A stretch of 64,000 nt of DNA from Gordonia jinghuaiqii (lineage in GTDB: Bacteria; Actinomycetota; Actinomycetes; Mycobacteriales; Mycobacteriaceae), in the NCBI RefSeq assembly GCF_014041935.1, contig NZ_CP059491.1:4712001-4776000 (forward strand). Direction: 5' to 3'. The notes beneath the pieces are model-generated. The model had not been told where the DNA came from. It made no database searches and saw only the letters and a list, made by a program, of their open reading frames with translations. Each line of letters opens with the position of its first letter. The first letter of the stretch is position 1. Shown one piece after another: positions 1 through 7,494 of the stretch. The position numbers and the translations under genes were made by a program.

Positions 1-1349
1 AGCGGCGGGGTGCCCGAGGCGGTGAGGGAGCCGGTGATCGCCTCGGTGACCGCCGCCCGCAACCCGTGCAGCTTCGACCATAACGTCACGGTCTCCAGCG
101 TCTCGACCAGGACCCCCGCGTCGAGGAGCGGATCCCGGAGGTACGGTCCGGCGAAACGTCCTGTGCGCCAGGCCTCGCCGGGTTCGGTACCCAGCGCTGT
201 GCCACCCGCGTCGGTGAGTACCGCCGACGCCGCGTCCCGGCGGCGGCGGACCTCGTCCGCCTCGCCCTCGTAGCCGGCGATGACCAGACATCCCGACGAC
301 TCGCCGCCGAGCTGATCGGGGTCGGCGAGGTTGATCGCGGTCTCCACCTCGTCGGAGAGCCGGATCACCGTCGGCAGCGGCCCGTCCTGGGCGAGTCGTC
401 GCAGAGCGGTCGCACCCTGCTCGAAGGATGCGAAGCGCCAGCCGTCGAAGACGCGGCCGGCAGGCGCCGGGCGGATGCGGACGCGCACGCTCGTGATCAC
501 CCCGAACACGCCCTCCGACCCGAGGATCAGCTGACGCAGGTCGGGGCCTGCCGCCGAGCGCGGGGCCGTGCCGAGTTCGACGGTCCCCCGCGGGGTCGCG
601 AGGACGAGTCCTTCGACCATCTCGTCGAAGCGTCCGTAACCCGCCGACGACTGCCCCGCCGACCGGGTGGCCGCATATCCGCCGATCCCCGCGCCCTCGT
701 AGGACTGGGGAAAGTGCCCGAGTGTCCAACCGCGTTCGCGCAGAAGCGTTTCCGCGGCGGTCCCGCGCAGCCCGGCCTGCAGCGTGGCGAGTCGAGAGAT
801 CTCGTCGATCTCCTCGATCCGGTCGAGCCGCCTCAGATCCAGGCTGACGACACCGTCGTGCCCGGTTGCGTCCGGGGCGAGCCCGCCGACCACCGAGGTG
901 CCGCCGGTGAACGGCACCACCGCCACGTTGAGTCGCGCGCAGGCGGCCAGGATCTCGACGACCTCGTCGTGATCGCCCGGGTAGACCACGAGATCGGGTG
1001 CGTCGACTGCGTTCCCTGCGCGAAGTCGCAGCAGGTCCGGCATCGAGAAGCCTCGGGTGTGCTGCACCCGGGCCGTGTCGGCGTCGGTGAGGTTCTCCGC
1101 ACCGACGATGGCCGCCAGCCGGGCGCGGACGGCGTCGGACATCGCCGGACCGGGCAGCGTGATGGTGTCCGGGTCGACCCCGTGATGCGGTGCCGACTCA
1201 CCCGCGAGTGTCGCGGCCGCACCGGGCAGCTCGGTGGTTCGCGCGGGATCGCCCCAGCGCGGGCGGTGCATCTGGATGACCGGCAGAAGGGTCTCGTCCC
1301 CGGGGTGCTCCCCGGCTCGCTGGTCACCGGGTCGCTGGTCGCCGGTCAC
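1..1349 (-). CDS. FAD-binding oxidase, alkyldihydroxyacetonephosphate-synthase/glycolate-oxidase type (partial, C-terminus outside window)
   Basis: This reading frame is open from a GTG at 1349 to the window edge, giving about 449 residues of a family usually near 530, so the C-terminus is missing. The N-terminal half has the FAD-binding PCMH fold: VVYPGDHDEVVEILAACA, then PFTGGTSVVGGL (pyrophosphate loop), GHFPQSYEGAGIGGYAATR and LILGSEGVFGVITSVRVRI. The family oxidises 2-hydroxy acids or forms ether lipids using FAD. M. tuberculosis Rv2251 is a likely relative, and it too lies next to a TetR gene. An internal ATG after PVIQ (start of MHRPRWGDPARTTELPG) is an alternative start, because conserved sequence begins there. 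Only 7 bases separate it from the upstream tetR gene, so the two are probably one operon. The substrate is unknown. Confidence 0.8.
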   Translation of the reverse strand, partial: MTGDQRPGDQRAGEHPGDETLLPVIQMHRPRWGDPARTTELPGAAATLAGESAPHHGVDPDTITLPGPAMSDAVRARLAAIVGAENLTDADTARVQHTRGFSMPDLLRLRAGNAVDAPDLVVYPGDHDEVVEILAACARLNVAVVPFTGGTSVVGGLAPDATGHDGVVSLDLRRLDRIEEIDEISRLATLQAGLRGTAAETLLRERGWTLGHFPQSYEGAGIGGYAATRSAGQSSAGYGRFDEMVEGLVLATPRGTVELGTAPRSAAGPDLRQLILGSEGVFGVITSVRVRIRPAPAGRVFDGWRFASFEQGATALRRLAQDGPLPTVIRLSDEVETAINLADPDQLGGESSGCLVIAGYEGEADEVRRRRDAASAVLTDAGGTALGTEPGEAWRTGRFAGPYLRDPLLDAGVLVETLETVTLWSKLHGLRAAVTEAITGSLTASGTPP

Positions 1350-1356
1350 GCGCAGA

Positions 1357-1914
1357 TCACCGCTCCGTCTTGACGATGGCCCGCACCACGAGTTCGGCGA
1401 TCTCCTCGTCGGAGAGAAAGCTGTCGGGGATCAGCATCAGCGAATAGATGGTCCGCACCAGGAACTCGGCGGCTCCGCGCGGATTGGGCAGCAGTTGATC
1501 ACCGATCTCCGGCTCCAGATCGGGCAGCGTCTCCGCCACGATCTGATGGATGAGACTGGGGCCTGCGGAGTCGCTGGTCGACACGAGGGCCCGCACGATC
1601 TCCTCGGGTTCCTTGTGCAGGACGTACTGCAGTGCCTCGTGGCCACGGATGTAGGGCAACACGTTGACCACCTGGGCGCGGACCTTGCCGGCCGCGTCGG
1701 GCGCGGTCTGCGCCCACTCGGTCAGCTTGACGCGGAGCAGGGAGACCTCGCGTTCGACGATCGCGGCGACCAGCGCGTCGCGACCGCCGAACATGCGGTA
1801 CGCGGTGGCCCGTGCGACCCCGGCGTGACGTGCCACCGAGGTCAAACTCAGCGTCTTGGCGCCGAACCGGGACACCAGCCCCACTCCGACGTCCACCATG
1901 CGGTCACGATCCAT
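1357..1914 (-). CDS. TetR/AcrR family transcriptional regulator
   Basis: 185 residues, normal for the family. The N-terminal helix-turn-helix reads LSLTSVARHAGVARATAYRMFGGRDAL (about residues 23-49), and a ligand-binding helical domain follows. The C-terminus ends at 1357, and the FAD-linked oxidase begins at 1349 on the same strand, so the regulator is probably the first gene of a two-gene operon. The same pairing (TetR plus flavoprotein) is known at Rv2250c/Rv2251 in M. tuberculosis. The ligand and operator are not evident. Confidence 0.88.
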   Translation of the reverse strand: MDRDRMVDVGVGLVSRFGAKTLSLTSVARHAGVARATAYRMFGGRDALVAAIVEREVSLLRVKLTEWAQTAPDAAGKVRAQVVNVLPYIRGHEALQYVLHKEPEEIVRALVSTSDSAGPSLIHQIVAETLPDLEPEIGDQLLPNPRGAAEFLVRTIYSLMLIPDSFLSDEEIAELVVRAIVKTER

Positions 1915-1932
1915 GCAAGAAACCGTAGCGAA

Positions 1933-2550
1933 TCACGTGGGGCGGGGAACTGTCGTGGTGGTCGTTGTGGTGTCCGGCGGGGAGATCTTCGACGCGCCGT
2001 CGTCGTCCGACCGCGGCGGGTCCGCCGGTTCCACGGGTTGCGCCGGGGCACTCCTCGTGGACGGCGCATCGCGCGTGGAAGGGGGCGGCGCAGGTGCCGA
2101 GTGCCGCCGCGGTGCGGGGTTCGTGGTGCGTGGGCCGGCAGCCTCACCGCGGGCGATGATCGTGGTGTGCCGGGAGACGCGGTCGTTTCCCGGCGCCCCT
2201 CCCTCGCAGCCCACGTCGAAGCTCCGCGGCAGATTCCCCGGGACGACGGCGCCCAGTGTTCCGCGTTCACCGGGGCCGAGGGTGACCGTGTCCGTCGGGC
2301 GGTTCGCACCGCTCGGCGTCAGCGAGCAGAGCACCGGTGGAATGCCGGTCGCGTTGTTGCGCAGGATGATCTGCAGCCTGGAACCGTCGACGCGGAACGA
2401 ACAGAACGGAACCGGACCGCTGCCGGAGAACGAGCTGCAGATCTGGGCGGACGGCGCCGCGGGTGAGGACGAGTCGACGACGAGAAGCGTTCCCACCGCG
2501 CCGATCGTGAGCGAACCGCCGATCGCGACACCGGCGACGAGCTTGCGCAT
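1933..2550 (-). CDS. Secreted hypothetical protein with Pro/Thr-rich tail
   Basis: 205 residues. An N-terminal signal-like segment (MRKLVAGVAIGGSLTIGAVG) precedes a compact domain of about 110 residues containing four or more cysteines (AQICSSFSGSGPVPFCSFRVDG, VLCSLTPSG, DVGCEGGAPG), likely paired in disulfides outside the cell. The last 80 residues are low complexity, rich in Pro, Ser and Thr, and end in a Thr run (TTTTTTV). I recognise no family. It is co-directional with the upstream EamA gene (ends 2562), 11 bases away, so the two may be co-transcribed. Confidence 0.65.
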   Translation of the reverse strand: MRKLVAGVAIGGSLTIGAVGTLLVVDSSSPAAPSAQICSSFSGSGPVPFCSFRVDGSRLQIILRNNATGIPPVLCSLTPSGANRPTDTVTLGPGERGTLGAVVPGNLPRSFDVGCEGGAPGNDRVSRHTTIIARGEAAGPRTTNPAPRRHSAPAPPPSTRDAPSTRSAPAQPVEPADPPRSDDDGASKISPPDTTTTTTTVPRPT

Positions 2551-2561
2551 GGGAGTCCCTC

Positions 2562-3605
2562 CTACGGCGTTCCGGCGGGCGTTCCGGCGGGTGTGCCGGT
2601 CGACTCTGGCGGCGTCGCCGCCGGTGACGATGCGTCAAGGCTACGCGCACTGCGCGCCCCACGACGCCTCATCGGCAGCAGCCGCCGGGCGATCGCCACG
2701 CCGACGATGCACAGCACCCCACCGACGATCCCGACGCCGGTCGGCAGCTCGCCCAGAAGCATCCACGACAGGACGATGACGATCGCCGGGACCACCAGTG
2801 TCGTCGCCGCCATCGCACTCGCGTCGGTACGGGCGAGCGCATATGCCCACGTCGAGAACGCGATCGCCGTCGGGCCGACGCCGAGGTAGATCACCGCCCA
2901 GATCGCGGACGGGTCGGCACCTGCCAGTTCGGCGAGCGCCGTCGGCGCGAAGGGCATGGTTGCGACGAGACCCGCGACGGACCCGAGCCAGGTGGCCGCG
3001 AGTGCGTCCACCGTGCGCAGTGCCGACTTCTGGATGAGTACGCCGGTGGCGTAGAGAACCGCGGCGGCAACTCCGAGGACTATTCCTAGCCAGTTCGCGT
3101 GCGCATCGGCTGTCGCCGATCCGCCGAGCGCGATCAGCACTACCCCCGCGAACGCAGTCGTCATCCCGATCACGAGGTGGCGTGGAAAGCCCTCTCCCAG
3201 AAACAATCCCGCGTACACGGCGACGAGGACCGGGGCGAGGTTCACCAGCAGTGCGGCCGTGCCAGCGTCGAGATGCTGTTCGGCCCAGTTCAACAGGACG
3301 GTGTAACCGGCGAACCACGCGACGCCGTAGGCGATCACCAGAACCAACGGGCGGCCCCGGGGCAGCACCGGACGAGTGGGCGCATCGGCGCCCCGCCTGC
3401 GCAGACGGACGCCCATCACGATCACCGTCAGCGGCACCACCGCGGAGAGCAGGCGCAGGAACGCCATCGAGCCCGGCGAGAAGGTGTCGCCCAACGCCCG
3501 GATGCCCACGAACGCCGACGCCCACAGCACGACGGTGACGATCGCGGCGAGTGCCGGCAGCGAGGCGGCGGGGACGAGGCTCGTCGGCGACCGGCGTGGC
3601 GACAT
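2562..3605 (-). CDS. EamA/DMT-superfamily transporter
   Basis: 347 residues with about ten hydrophobic segments in two EamA repeats. The first begins at AIVTVVLWASAFVGIRAL and the second near NWLGIVLGVAAAVLYATGVLIQK. These inner-membrane permeases usually export metabolites or amino acids. The C-terminus carries a repeated tail (GTPAGTPAGTP). The gene is divergent from a LysR regulator starting at 3704, a common arrangement in which the LysR protein controls the exporter. The substrate cannot be read from the sequence. Confidence 0.85.
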   Translation of the reverse strand: MSPRRSPTSLVPAASLPALAAIVTVVLWASAFVGIRALGDTFSPGSMAFLRLLSAVVPLTVIVMGVRLRRRGADAPTRPVLPRGRPLVLVIAYGVAWFAGYTVLLNWAEQHLDAGTAALLVNLAPVLVAVYAGLFLGEGFPRHLVIGMTTAFAGVVLIALGGSATADAHANWLGIVLGVAAAVLYATGVLIQKSALRTVDALAATWLGSVAGLVATMPFAPTALAELAGADPSAIWAVIYLGVGPTAIAFSTWAYALARTDASAMAATTLVVPAIVIVLSWMLLGELPTGVGIVGGVLCIVGVAIARRLLPMRRRGARSARSLDASSPAATPPESTGTPAGTPAGTP

Positions 3606-3703
3606 GGCATCCAGCGTCGCGTATCGGCGACTTCAGAACAAGTGAATATTTCTTTTGGATAGTTCAGTCGCACTGTAATGTCGCCGGTTGTAGTGTCACC
3701 GGC
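3606..3703. promoter_or_regulatory. Divergent promoter region, EamA transporter / LysR regulator
   Basis: 98 bases, clearly more A/T-rich than the flanks (tract around 3641-3663). On the plus strand a TAGTGT box at 3691-3696 is followed by 7 bases and then the LysR ATG at 3704, so the LysR mRNA is probably leaderless. TGAA...TTCA half-sites around the A/T tract could form a LysR-type operator, but the symmetry is weak. Confidence 0.4.
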
Positions 3704-4603
3704 ATGGTCGACATCCATCGACTCCGCGTCCTGCGTTCGGTCATCGGCGAACGGTCCATCGGCGGTGCCGCCGCCGCACTGGGATACACGCCATCGGCGG
3801 TGAGTCAGCACATCGCCGCCCTGCAGCGGGAGACCGGACTGGTGCTGGTGGAACGGGATGGCCGGGGCATCGTGGCCACCGAGGCCGGCACCATCCTCGC
3901 CACGGAGTCCGAGTCGGTGTTCGAGCAGCTCGCCCGTGTCGACGGCCTGATCTCCGAACTCCGCGACGGACGCCTCGGTCAACTGCGGATCAACTACTTC
4001 GCGTCGGCCGGCACCACCTGGATACCGCCCATCGTGGCCACGATCTCACGCGAGTTCCCCGGCCTGCGACTGGACCTGCGACTCATCGAACTGATGGGGC
4101 CGTCCGCGACGTCGCCGGATGTCGAGATCTACGTCGAGGACACCGGCCGGCCGTCGGTCGATGTCGGCGGATTCGTCAGCCGACCGTTGACCACAGATCC
4201 GTATCACGCAGTGGTGCCCCCCGATTCGGAATGGGCGACCCGCGACCAGGTGACCCTGAGGGAACTGTCGGGGGTGCCGTGGGTCGACAACGACGTCGCC
4301 CGCGGACCCTGCCGCCAGGCGCTGCTCGACGCCTGCACCGCGGTCGGCTTCGCACCCGACTTCAGCATCGAGACACAGGATTACCCGACCGCGATACGGT
4401 TCGTCGCCGCCGGCGTCGGACTCACCGTCGTGCCCCGCCTGGCTCTTCTCGACCTGCCACCAGGGGTCGCGGCGGTGCCCATCGTGGACCCGACGCCCGC
4501 CCGGTCGATTCGGGTGCGGATACGTCAGGCCGCAATCGAACTGACTCCGGTGCAACGCGTCCTCGACCTGCTCGAAACTGCTGTCGCACAGACGATCTCG
4601 TAG
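3704..4603 (+). CDS. LysR-family transcriptional regulator
   Basis: 299 residues, the usual LysR length. The start at 3704 is chosen because it begins the winged-helix domain directly (MVDIHRLRVLRSVIGE, then GGAAAALGYTPSAVSQHIAALQ as the helix-turn-helix). The remainder is the periplasmic-binding-protein-like effector domain, with a typical close (AGVGLTVVPRLALLDL). It is divergent from an EamA-type exporter and is its likely regulator. The frame stays open upstream of 3704, but nothing there resembles LysR. Confidence 0.9.
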   Translation: MVDIHRLRVLRSVIGERSIGGAAAALGYTPSAVSQHIAALQRETGLVLVERDGRGIVATEAGTILATESESVFEQLARVDGLISELRDGRLGQLRINYFASAGTTWIPPIVATISREFPGLRLDLRLIELMGPSATSPDVEIYVEDTGRPSVDVGGFVSRPLTTDPYHAVVPPDSEWATRDQVTLRELSGVPWVDNDVARGPCRQALLDACTAVGFAPDFSIETQDYPTAIRFVAAGVGLTVVPRLALLDLPPGVAAVPIVDPTPARSIRVRIRQAAIELTPVQRVLDLLETAVAQTIS

Positions 4604-4613
4604 GCTTCGGCGG

Positions 4614-4654
4614 GGCTCAGCCGGCGGGAGACGCGGCTCAGCCGGCGGGAGACG
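4614..4654. repeat. Short tandem repeat between convergent genes
   Basis: Two copies of GGCTCAGCCGGCGGGAGACG at 4614-4633 and 4635-4654, spaced by one base, in the 58-base gap between the convergent lysR and fgd genes. A third, shorter echo follows (CTCAGCCC at about 4663). Each unit contains the palindrome GCCGGC, so the array may fold as a termination signal. Confidence 0.6.
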
Positions 4655-4661
4655 GGCGAAC

Positions 4662-5672
4662 TCAGCCCAACGCGCGCAGACGCGGGGCGAGGTCGCGCTC
4701 GAAGTTCTCGAGGAACCGGCGCTGATCGTGACCGGGTGCGTGGAACACGAGGTGATTGAGTCCGGCGTCGGTGTAGAACTTGACCTTCTCGACGGCTTCG
4801 TCGGGGTCGGAGGTGACGATCCACCGCTTGGCGACCTGCTCGATGGGCAGCTCGTCGGCGAGGCGTTCCATCTCGGTCGAGCTGTTGACGCTGTGCTTCT
4901 GCTCCGGCGTCAGCGACAACGGCGCCCAGAAACGCGTGTTCTCCAGTGCCAGTTCGGGATCGGGATCGTAGGAGATCTTGATCTCGATCATCTTGTCGAT
5001 GGCGTCGAAGTCGCGTTCGGCCTTCTGGGCACCTTCGGCGACCGCGGGCAGCAGCTTCTCGGTGTAGAGCTCAGCGCCCTTGCCCGAGGTACAGATGAAA
5101 CCGTCGCCGGACCGGCCCGCATACCGCGCCACGACCGGCCCGCCGGCCGCGACGTACACCGGGATCGGTTGCTCCGGAACGTCATACATGTAGGCGCCCT
5201 GCGTGTGGTAGTACTCACCGTCGAAGTTGACCTCTTCGCCGGTCCACAACTCACGCATGAGCGTGATCGACTCACGCAGCCGGGCGAAGCGCTCCTTGAA
5301 CTCGGGCCACTCCCCCTGGAAGCCGGTGGCGTACTCGTTGAGTGCCTCGCCGGTGCCGACGCCGAGCATGATCCGGCCGGGGTACATGCAGCCCATCGAC
5401 GCGAAGGCCTGGGCGATGACGGCGGGGTTGTAGCGGAAGGTCGGGGTCATCACCGACGTGCCGATCTGCACCCGCTCGGTGCGTTCGCCGACCGCCGCCA
5501 TCCATGCCAGCGAGAAGGGGGCGTGGCCGCCGTTGTGTCGCCAGGGCTGGAAGTGATCGCTGACCGCGACCGAGTCCATGCCGTGCTCTTCGGCCGCGAC
5601 CGCGATCTCCACCAGTTCCCGCGGATCGAACTGTTCCGCAGATGCCTTGAAGCCCAGTTTGAGTTCTGCCAT
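4662..5672 (-). CDS. fgd: F420-dependent glucose-6-phosphate dehydrogenase
   Basis: 336 residues, colinear over its whole length with M. tuberculosis FGD1 as I remember it. It oxidises glucose 6-phosphate to 6-phosphogluconolactone while reducing cofactor F420 in the cytosol, supplying F420H2 to nitroreductases and other flavin enzymes. The opening [15 protein letters not shown] and the motifs [10 protein letters not shown] and [10 protein letters not shown] are diagnostic. The active-site residues described for FGD1 (His40, Trp44, Glu109) fall at exactly these positions here. The gene stands alone, with a 119-base upstream gap for its promoter. It implies that F420 biosynthesis genes exist elsewhere in the genome. 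Confidence 0.96.
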   Translation of the reverse strand: MAELKLGFKASAEQFDPRELVEIAVAAEEHGMDSVAVSDHFQPWRHNGGHAPFSLAWMAAVGERTERVQIGTSVMTPTFRYNPAVIAQAFASMGCMYPGRIMLGVGTGEALNEYATGFQGEWPEFKERFARLRESITLMRELWTGEEVNFDGEYYHTQGAYMYDVPEQPIPVYVAAGGPVVARYAGRSGDGFICTSGKGAELYTEKLLPAVAEGAQKAERDFDAIDKMIEIKISYDPDPELALENTRFWAPLSLTPEQKHSVNSSTEMERLADELPIEQVAKRWIVTSDPDEAVEKVKFYTDAGLNHLVFHAPGHDQRRFLENFERDLAPRLRALG

Positions 5673-5791
5673 GTCTGCCTCGCCCCTTACCGTCGGCCTG
5701 AGCCGACCTGCGTGCCCGGTCGATCGCGTCTGTGATCTCGCTTACCAACCTAGAGCATGACGAGGAGACCGACGTCAGAGGCCGATCCCGC

Positions 5792-6469
5792 TCACACCGG
5801 GGCCGCGTCGTGCCTCGCCTCCCGGTGGGCGTGCGCCGAGGCGCCGGCCCGGGTGTCGGCGATATGACTCTCGAGCAGGTCGGCAGCACGATCGGCGTCC
5901 CGGTCGCGGACGGCGTCGAGAATTGCCCGATGCTCGGCGACCGACACGTCGTGACGTCGGCCCGCGGTCGGCAGGTAGTAGAAGCGCACCCGTTTGTTGA
6001 CGTCGGCGACCATCGCCTCGAGGACCCGATTGTGTGCGCACCCGGCGAGCCCGACGTGGAAGTCGCAGTTGATCGCCGACAGCGCGGCGTCGTCGGCGGT
6101 GACCTCCTGCCGGTCGACGATGCGCGCGAGGGCGTCGAGTTGTGCGGCGGTGCGTCGTTGCGCGGCGAGCCACGCCGCGCGCCGCTCGACGACGAGGCGG
6201 GCCTCGAACAGATCGGCCAGTTCCGCGGGGTCGCGTTCACGCACGTAGGTACCGCGATTGTGGCGGCGACTGACCCACCCCTCCGCCTCGAGCGAGCGCA
6301 GGGCCTCGCGAACCGGGATGTGGCTCACCCCGGACGCCCGGGCGAGTTCGTCGGCGTTGATCCGGGCCCCCGGCGACAGCCGTCCGGAGAGGATCGACTC
6401 CTCCACGTCGGCTCGGATGCGGTCCGCGGGAGCCGGTGTGGTGGCAGCACCTGCGCCGCTGTCGATCAT
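5792..6469 (-). CDS. GntR/FCD-family transcriptional regulator
   Basis: 225 residues from the ATG at 6469; an earlier in-frame start at 6538 would add unlikely residues and run across the promoter. The N-terminal winged helix includes ADRIRADVEESILSGRLSPG and ELARASGVSHIPVREALRSLEAEGWV. The all-helical FCD effector domain follows, with likely metal/ligand histidines (NCDFHVGLAG, SVAEHRAIL). It is divergent from a cysteine hydrolase at 6713. Near-identical palindromes lie beside its own start and before the hydrolase, so it probably represses both. Confidence 0.87.
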   Translation of the reverse strand: MIDSGAGAATTPAPADRIRADVEESILSGRLSPGARINADELARASGVSHIPVREALRSLEAEGWVSRRHNRGTYVRERDPAELADLFEARLVVERRAAWLAAQRRTAAQLDALARIVDRQEVTADDAALSAINCDFHVGLAGCAHNRVLEAMVADVNKRVRFYYLPTAGRRHDVSVAEHRAILDAVRDRDADRAADLLESHIADTRAGASAHAHREARHDAAPV

Positions 6470-6477
6470 GCGACCTG

Positions 6478-6489
6478 ATCCTATATGAA
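6478..6489. promoter_or_regulatory. Candidate GntR operator, degenerate copy
   Basis: ATCCTATATGAA matches 10 of 12 bases of the perfect palindrome TTCCTATAGGAA found at 6623. It lies 9 bases upstream of the GntR start codon, where binding would block the regulator's own transcription. Confidence 0.45.
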
Positions 6490-6622
6490 TTGCGTGATCT
6501 CGCAGGCTGATTGGGAACAGTCCTCCACCCCGACCCACTGCGTCCCGCGGCCCTGAGACCGTCTGACCACCTGTTAATGGGTCGTTAACACGACGGCAAT
6601 CGTCGCGCGACGATCGACGCGT

Positions 6623-6634
6623 TTCCTATAGGAA
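6623..6634. promoter_or_regulatory. Candidate GntR operator, perfect palindrome
   Basis: TTCCTATAGGAA is a perfect 12-bp palindrome in a GC-rich stretch, 79 bases before the cysteine hydrolase start at 6713. With the related site at 6478 it brackets the divergent promoter region of the GntR/hydrolase pair. Confidence 0.5.
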
Positions 6635-6712
6635 CTGGGTCGCGCGAGACCTCGACGACCCCGCCCGACGTACCCGCTCCGCCCGACAACCGGACCCGCG
6701 AAGGACACATCC

Positions 6713-7447
6713 ATGACTTCGGCTGCACCACACAGCTTTCCGGCCCTCTCCGACGCCCGGCCGTACGCCTGGCCCTACGACGGCGGCTTCGACCCGGCCC
6801 ACACCGCGCTGCTCTGCATCGACTGGCAGACCGACTTCTGCGGCCCCGGCGGATATGTCGATTCGATGGGGTACGACCTCGCCCTGACCCGCACGCCCCT
6901 CGAGCCCACGGCGCGCGTCCTCGCCGCCGCGCGCGAGGCCGGCCTGACCGTGATCCACACCCGCGAGGGACATCGACCGGACCTCTCCGACCTGCCGGCC
7001 AACAAGCGCTGGCGCTCGGGACAGATCGGGGCCGAGATCGGGTCCTCCGGGCCCTGCGGCCGCATCCTCATCCGGGACGAACCGGGATGGCAGATCGTGC
7101 CGGAGGTCGCGCCGATCGACGGCGAGATCATCATCGACAAACCCGGCAAGGGCGCGTTCTACGCCACCGACCTGGACCTGGTCCTGCGGACCAATCAGAT
7201 CACGCACATCATCCTGACCGGCATCACCACCGACGTCTGCGTGCACACCACGATGCGGGAGGCCAACGACCGGGGTTATGAATGCCTCATCCTCTCCGAT
7301 TGCACCGGCGCCACCGACCCGGCCAACCACGAGGCGGCGCTGAACATGGTCACCATGCAGGGCGGCGTGTTCGGAGCCGTCGCCTCCTCGGCCGACCTCC
7401 TGACAGCGCTGGGCGCGGCGTCGCGAATCGAATCCGCCATGGCCTGA
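6713..7447 (+). CDS. Isochorismatase-family cysteine hydrolase, biuret/ureide amidohydrolase-like
   Basis: 244 residues. The isochorismatase-fold catalytic triad is visible as Asp37 ([16 protein letters not shown]), Lys143 ([15 protein letters not shown]) and Cys176 ([20 protein letters not shown]). Spacing and context agree, with a one-residue shift, with the Asp36/Lys142/Cys175 triad I recall for Rhizobium biuret hydrolase Biu[21 protein letters not shown] and [18 protein letters not shown] are also typical of that group. The likely reaction is hydrolysis of biuret or another ureido/carbamoyl amide, releasing ammonia for nitrogen supply. Ureidoacrylate or N-carbamoyl amide hydrolase remain possible. 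It has its own Shine-Dalgarno (AAGGAC) and is divergent from a GntR regulator. Confidence 0.8.
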   Translation: MTSAAPHSFPALSDARPYAWPYDGGFDPAHTALLCIDWQTDFCGPGGYVDSMGYDLALTRTPLEPTARVLAAAREAGLTVIHTREGHRPDLSDLPANKRWRSGQIGAEIGSSGPCGRILIRDEPGWQIVPEVAPIDGEIIIDKPGKGAFYATDLDLVLRTNQITHIILTGITTDVCVHTTMREANDRGYECLILSDCTGATDPANHEAALNMVTMQGGVFGAVASSADLLTALGAASRIESAMA

Positions 7448-7455
7448 ACGTCCGA

Positions 7456-7487
7456 TTGGACTTCAAGTTGGGTTGAAGTCCTACGGT
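7456..7487 (+). promoter_or_regulatory. MerR-type promoter with long spacer and perfect dyad
   Basis: A -35 TTGGAC (7456-7461) and -10 TACGGT (7482-7487) are separated by 20 bases. The spacer region is filled by a dyad, GGACTTCAA (7458-7466) and TTGAAGTCC (7473-7481), with perfect 9-bp arms. An over-long spacer carrying a dyad is the hallmark of promoters activated by MerR-family regulators. The expected transcription start coincides with the ATG at 7495. Confidence 0.6.
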
Positions 7488-7494
7488 GGAGGAC

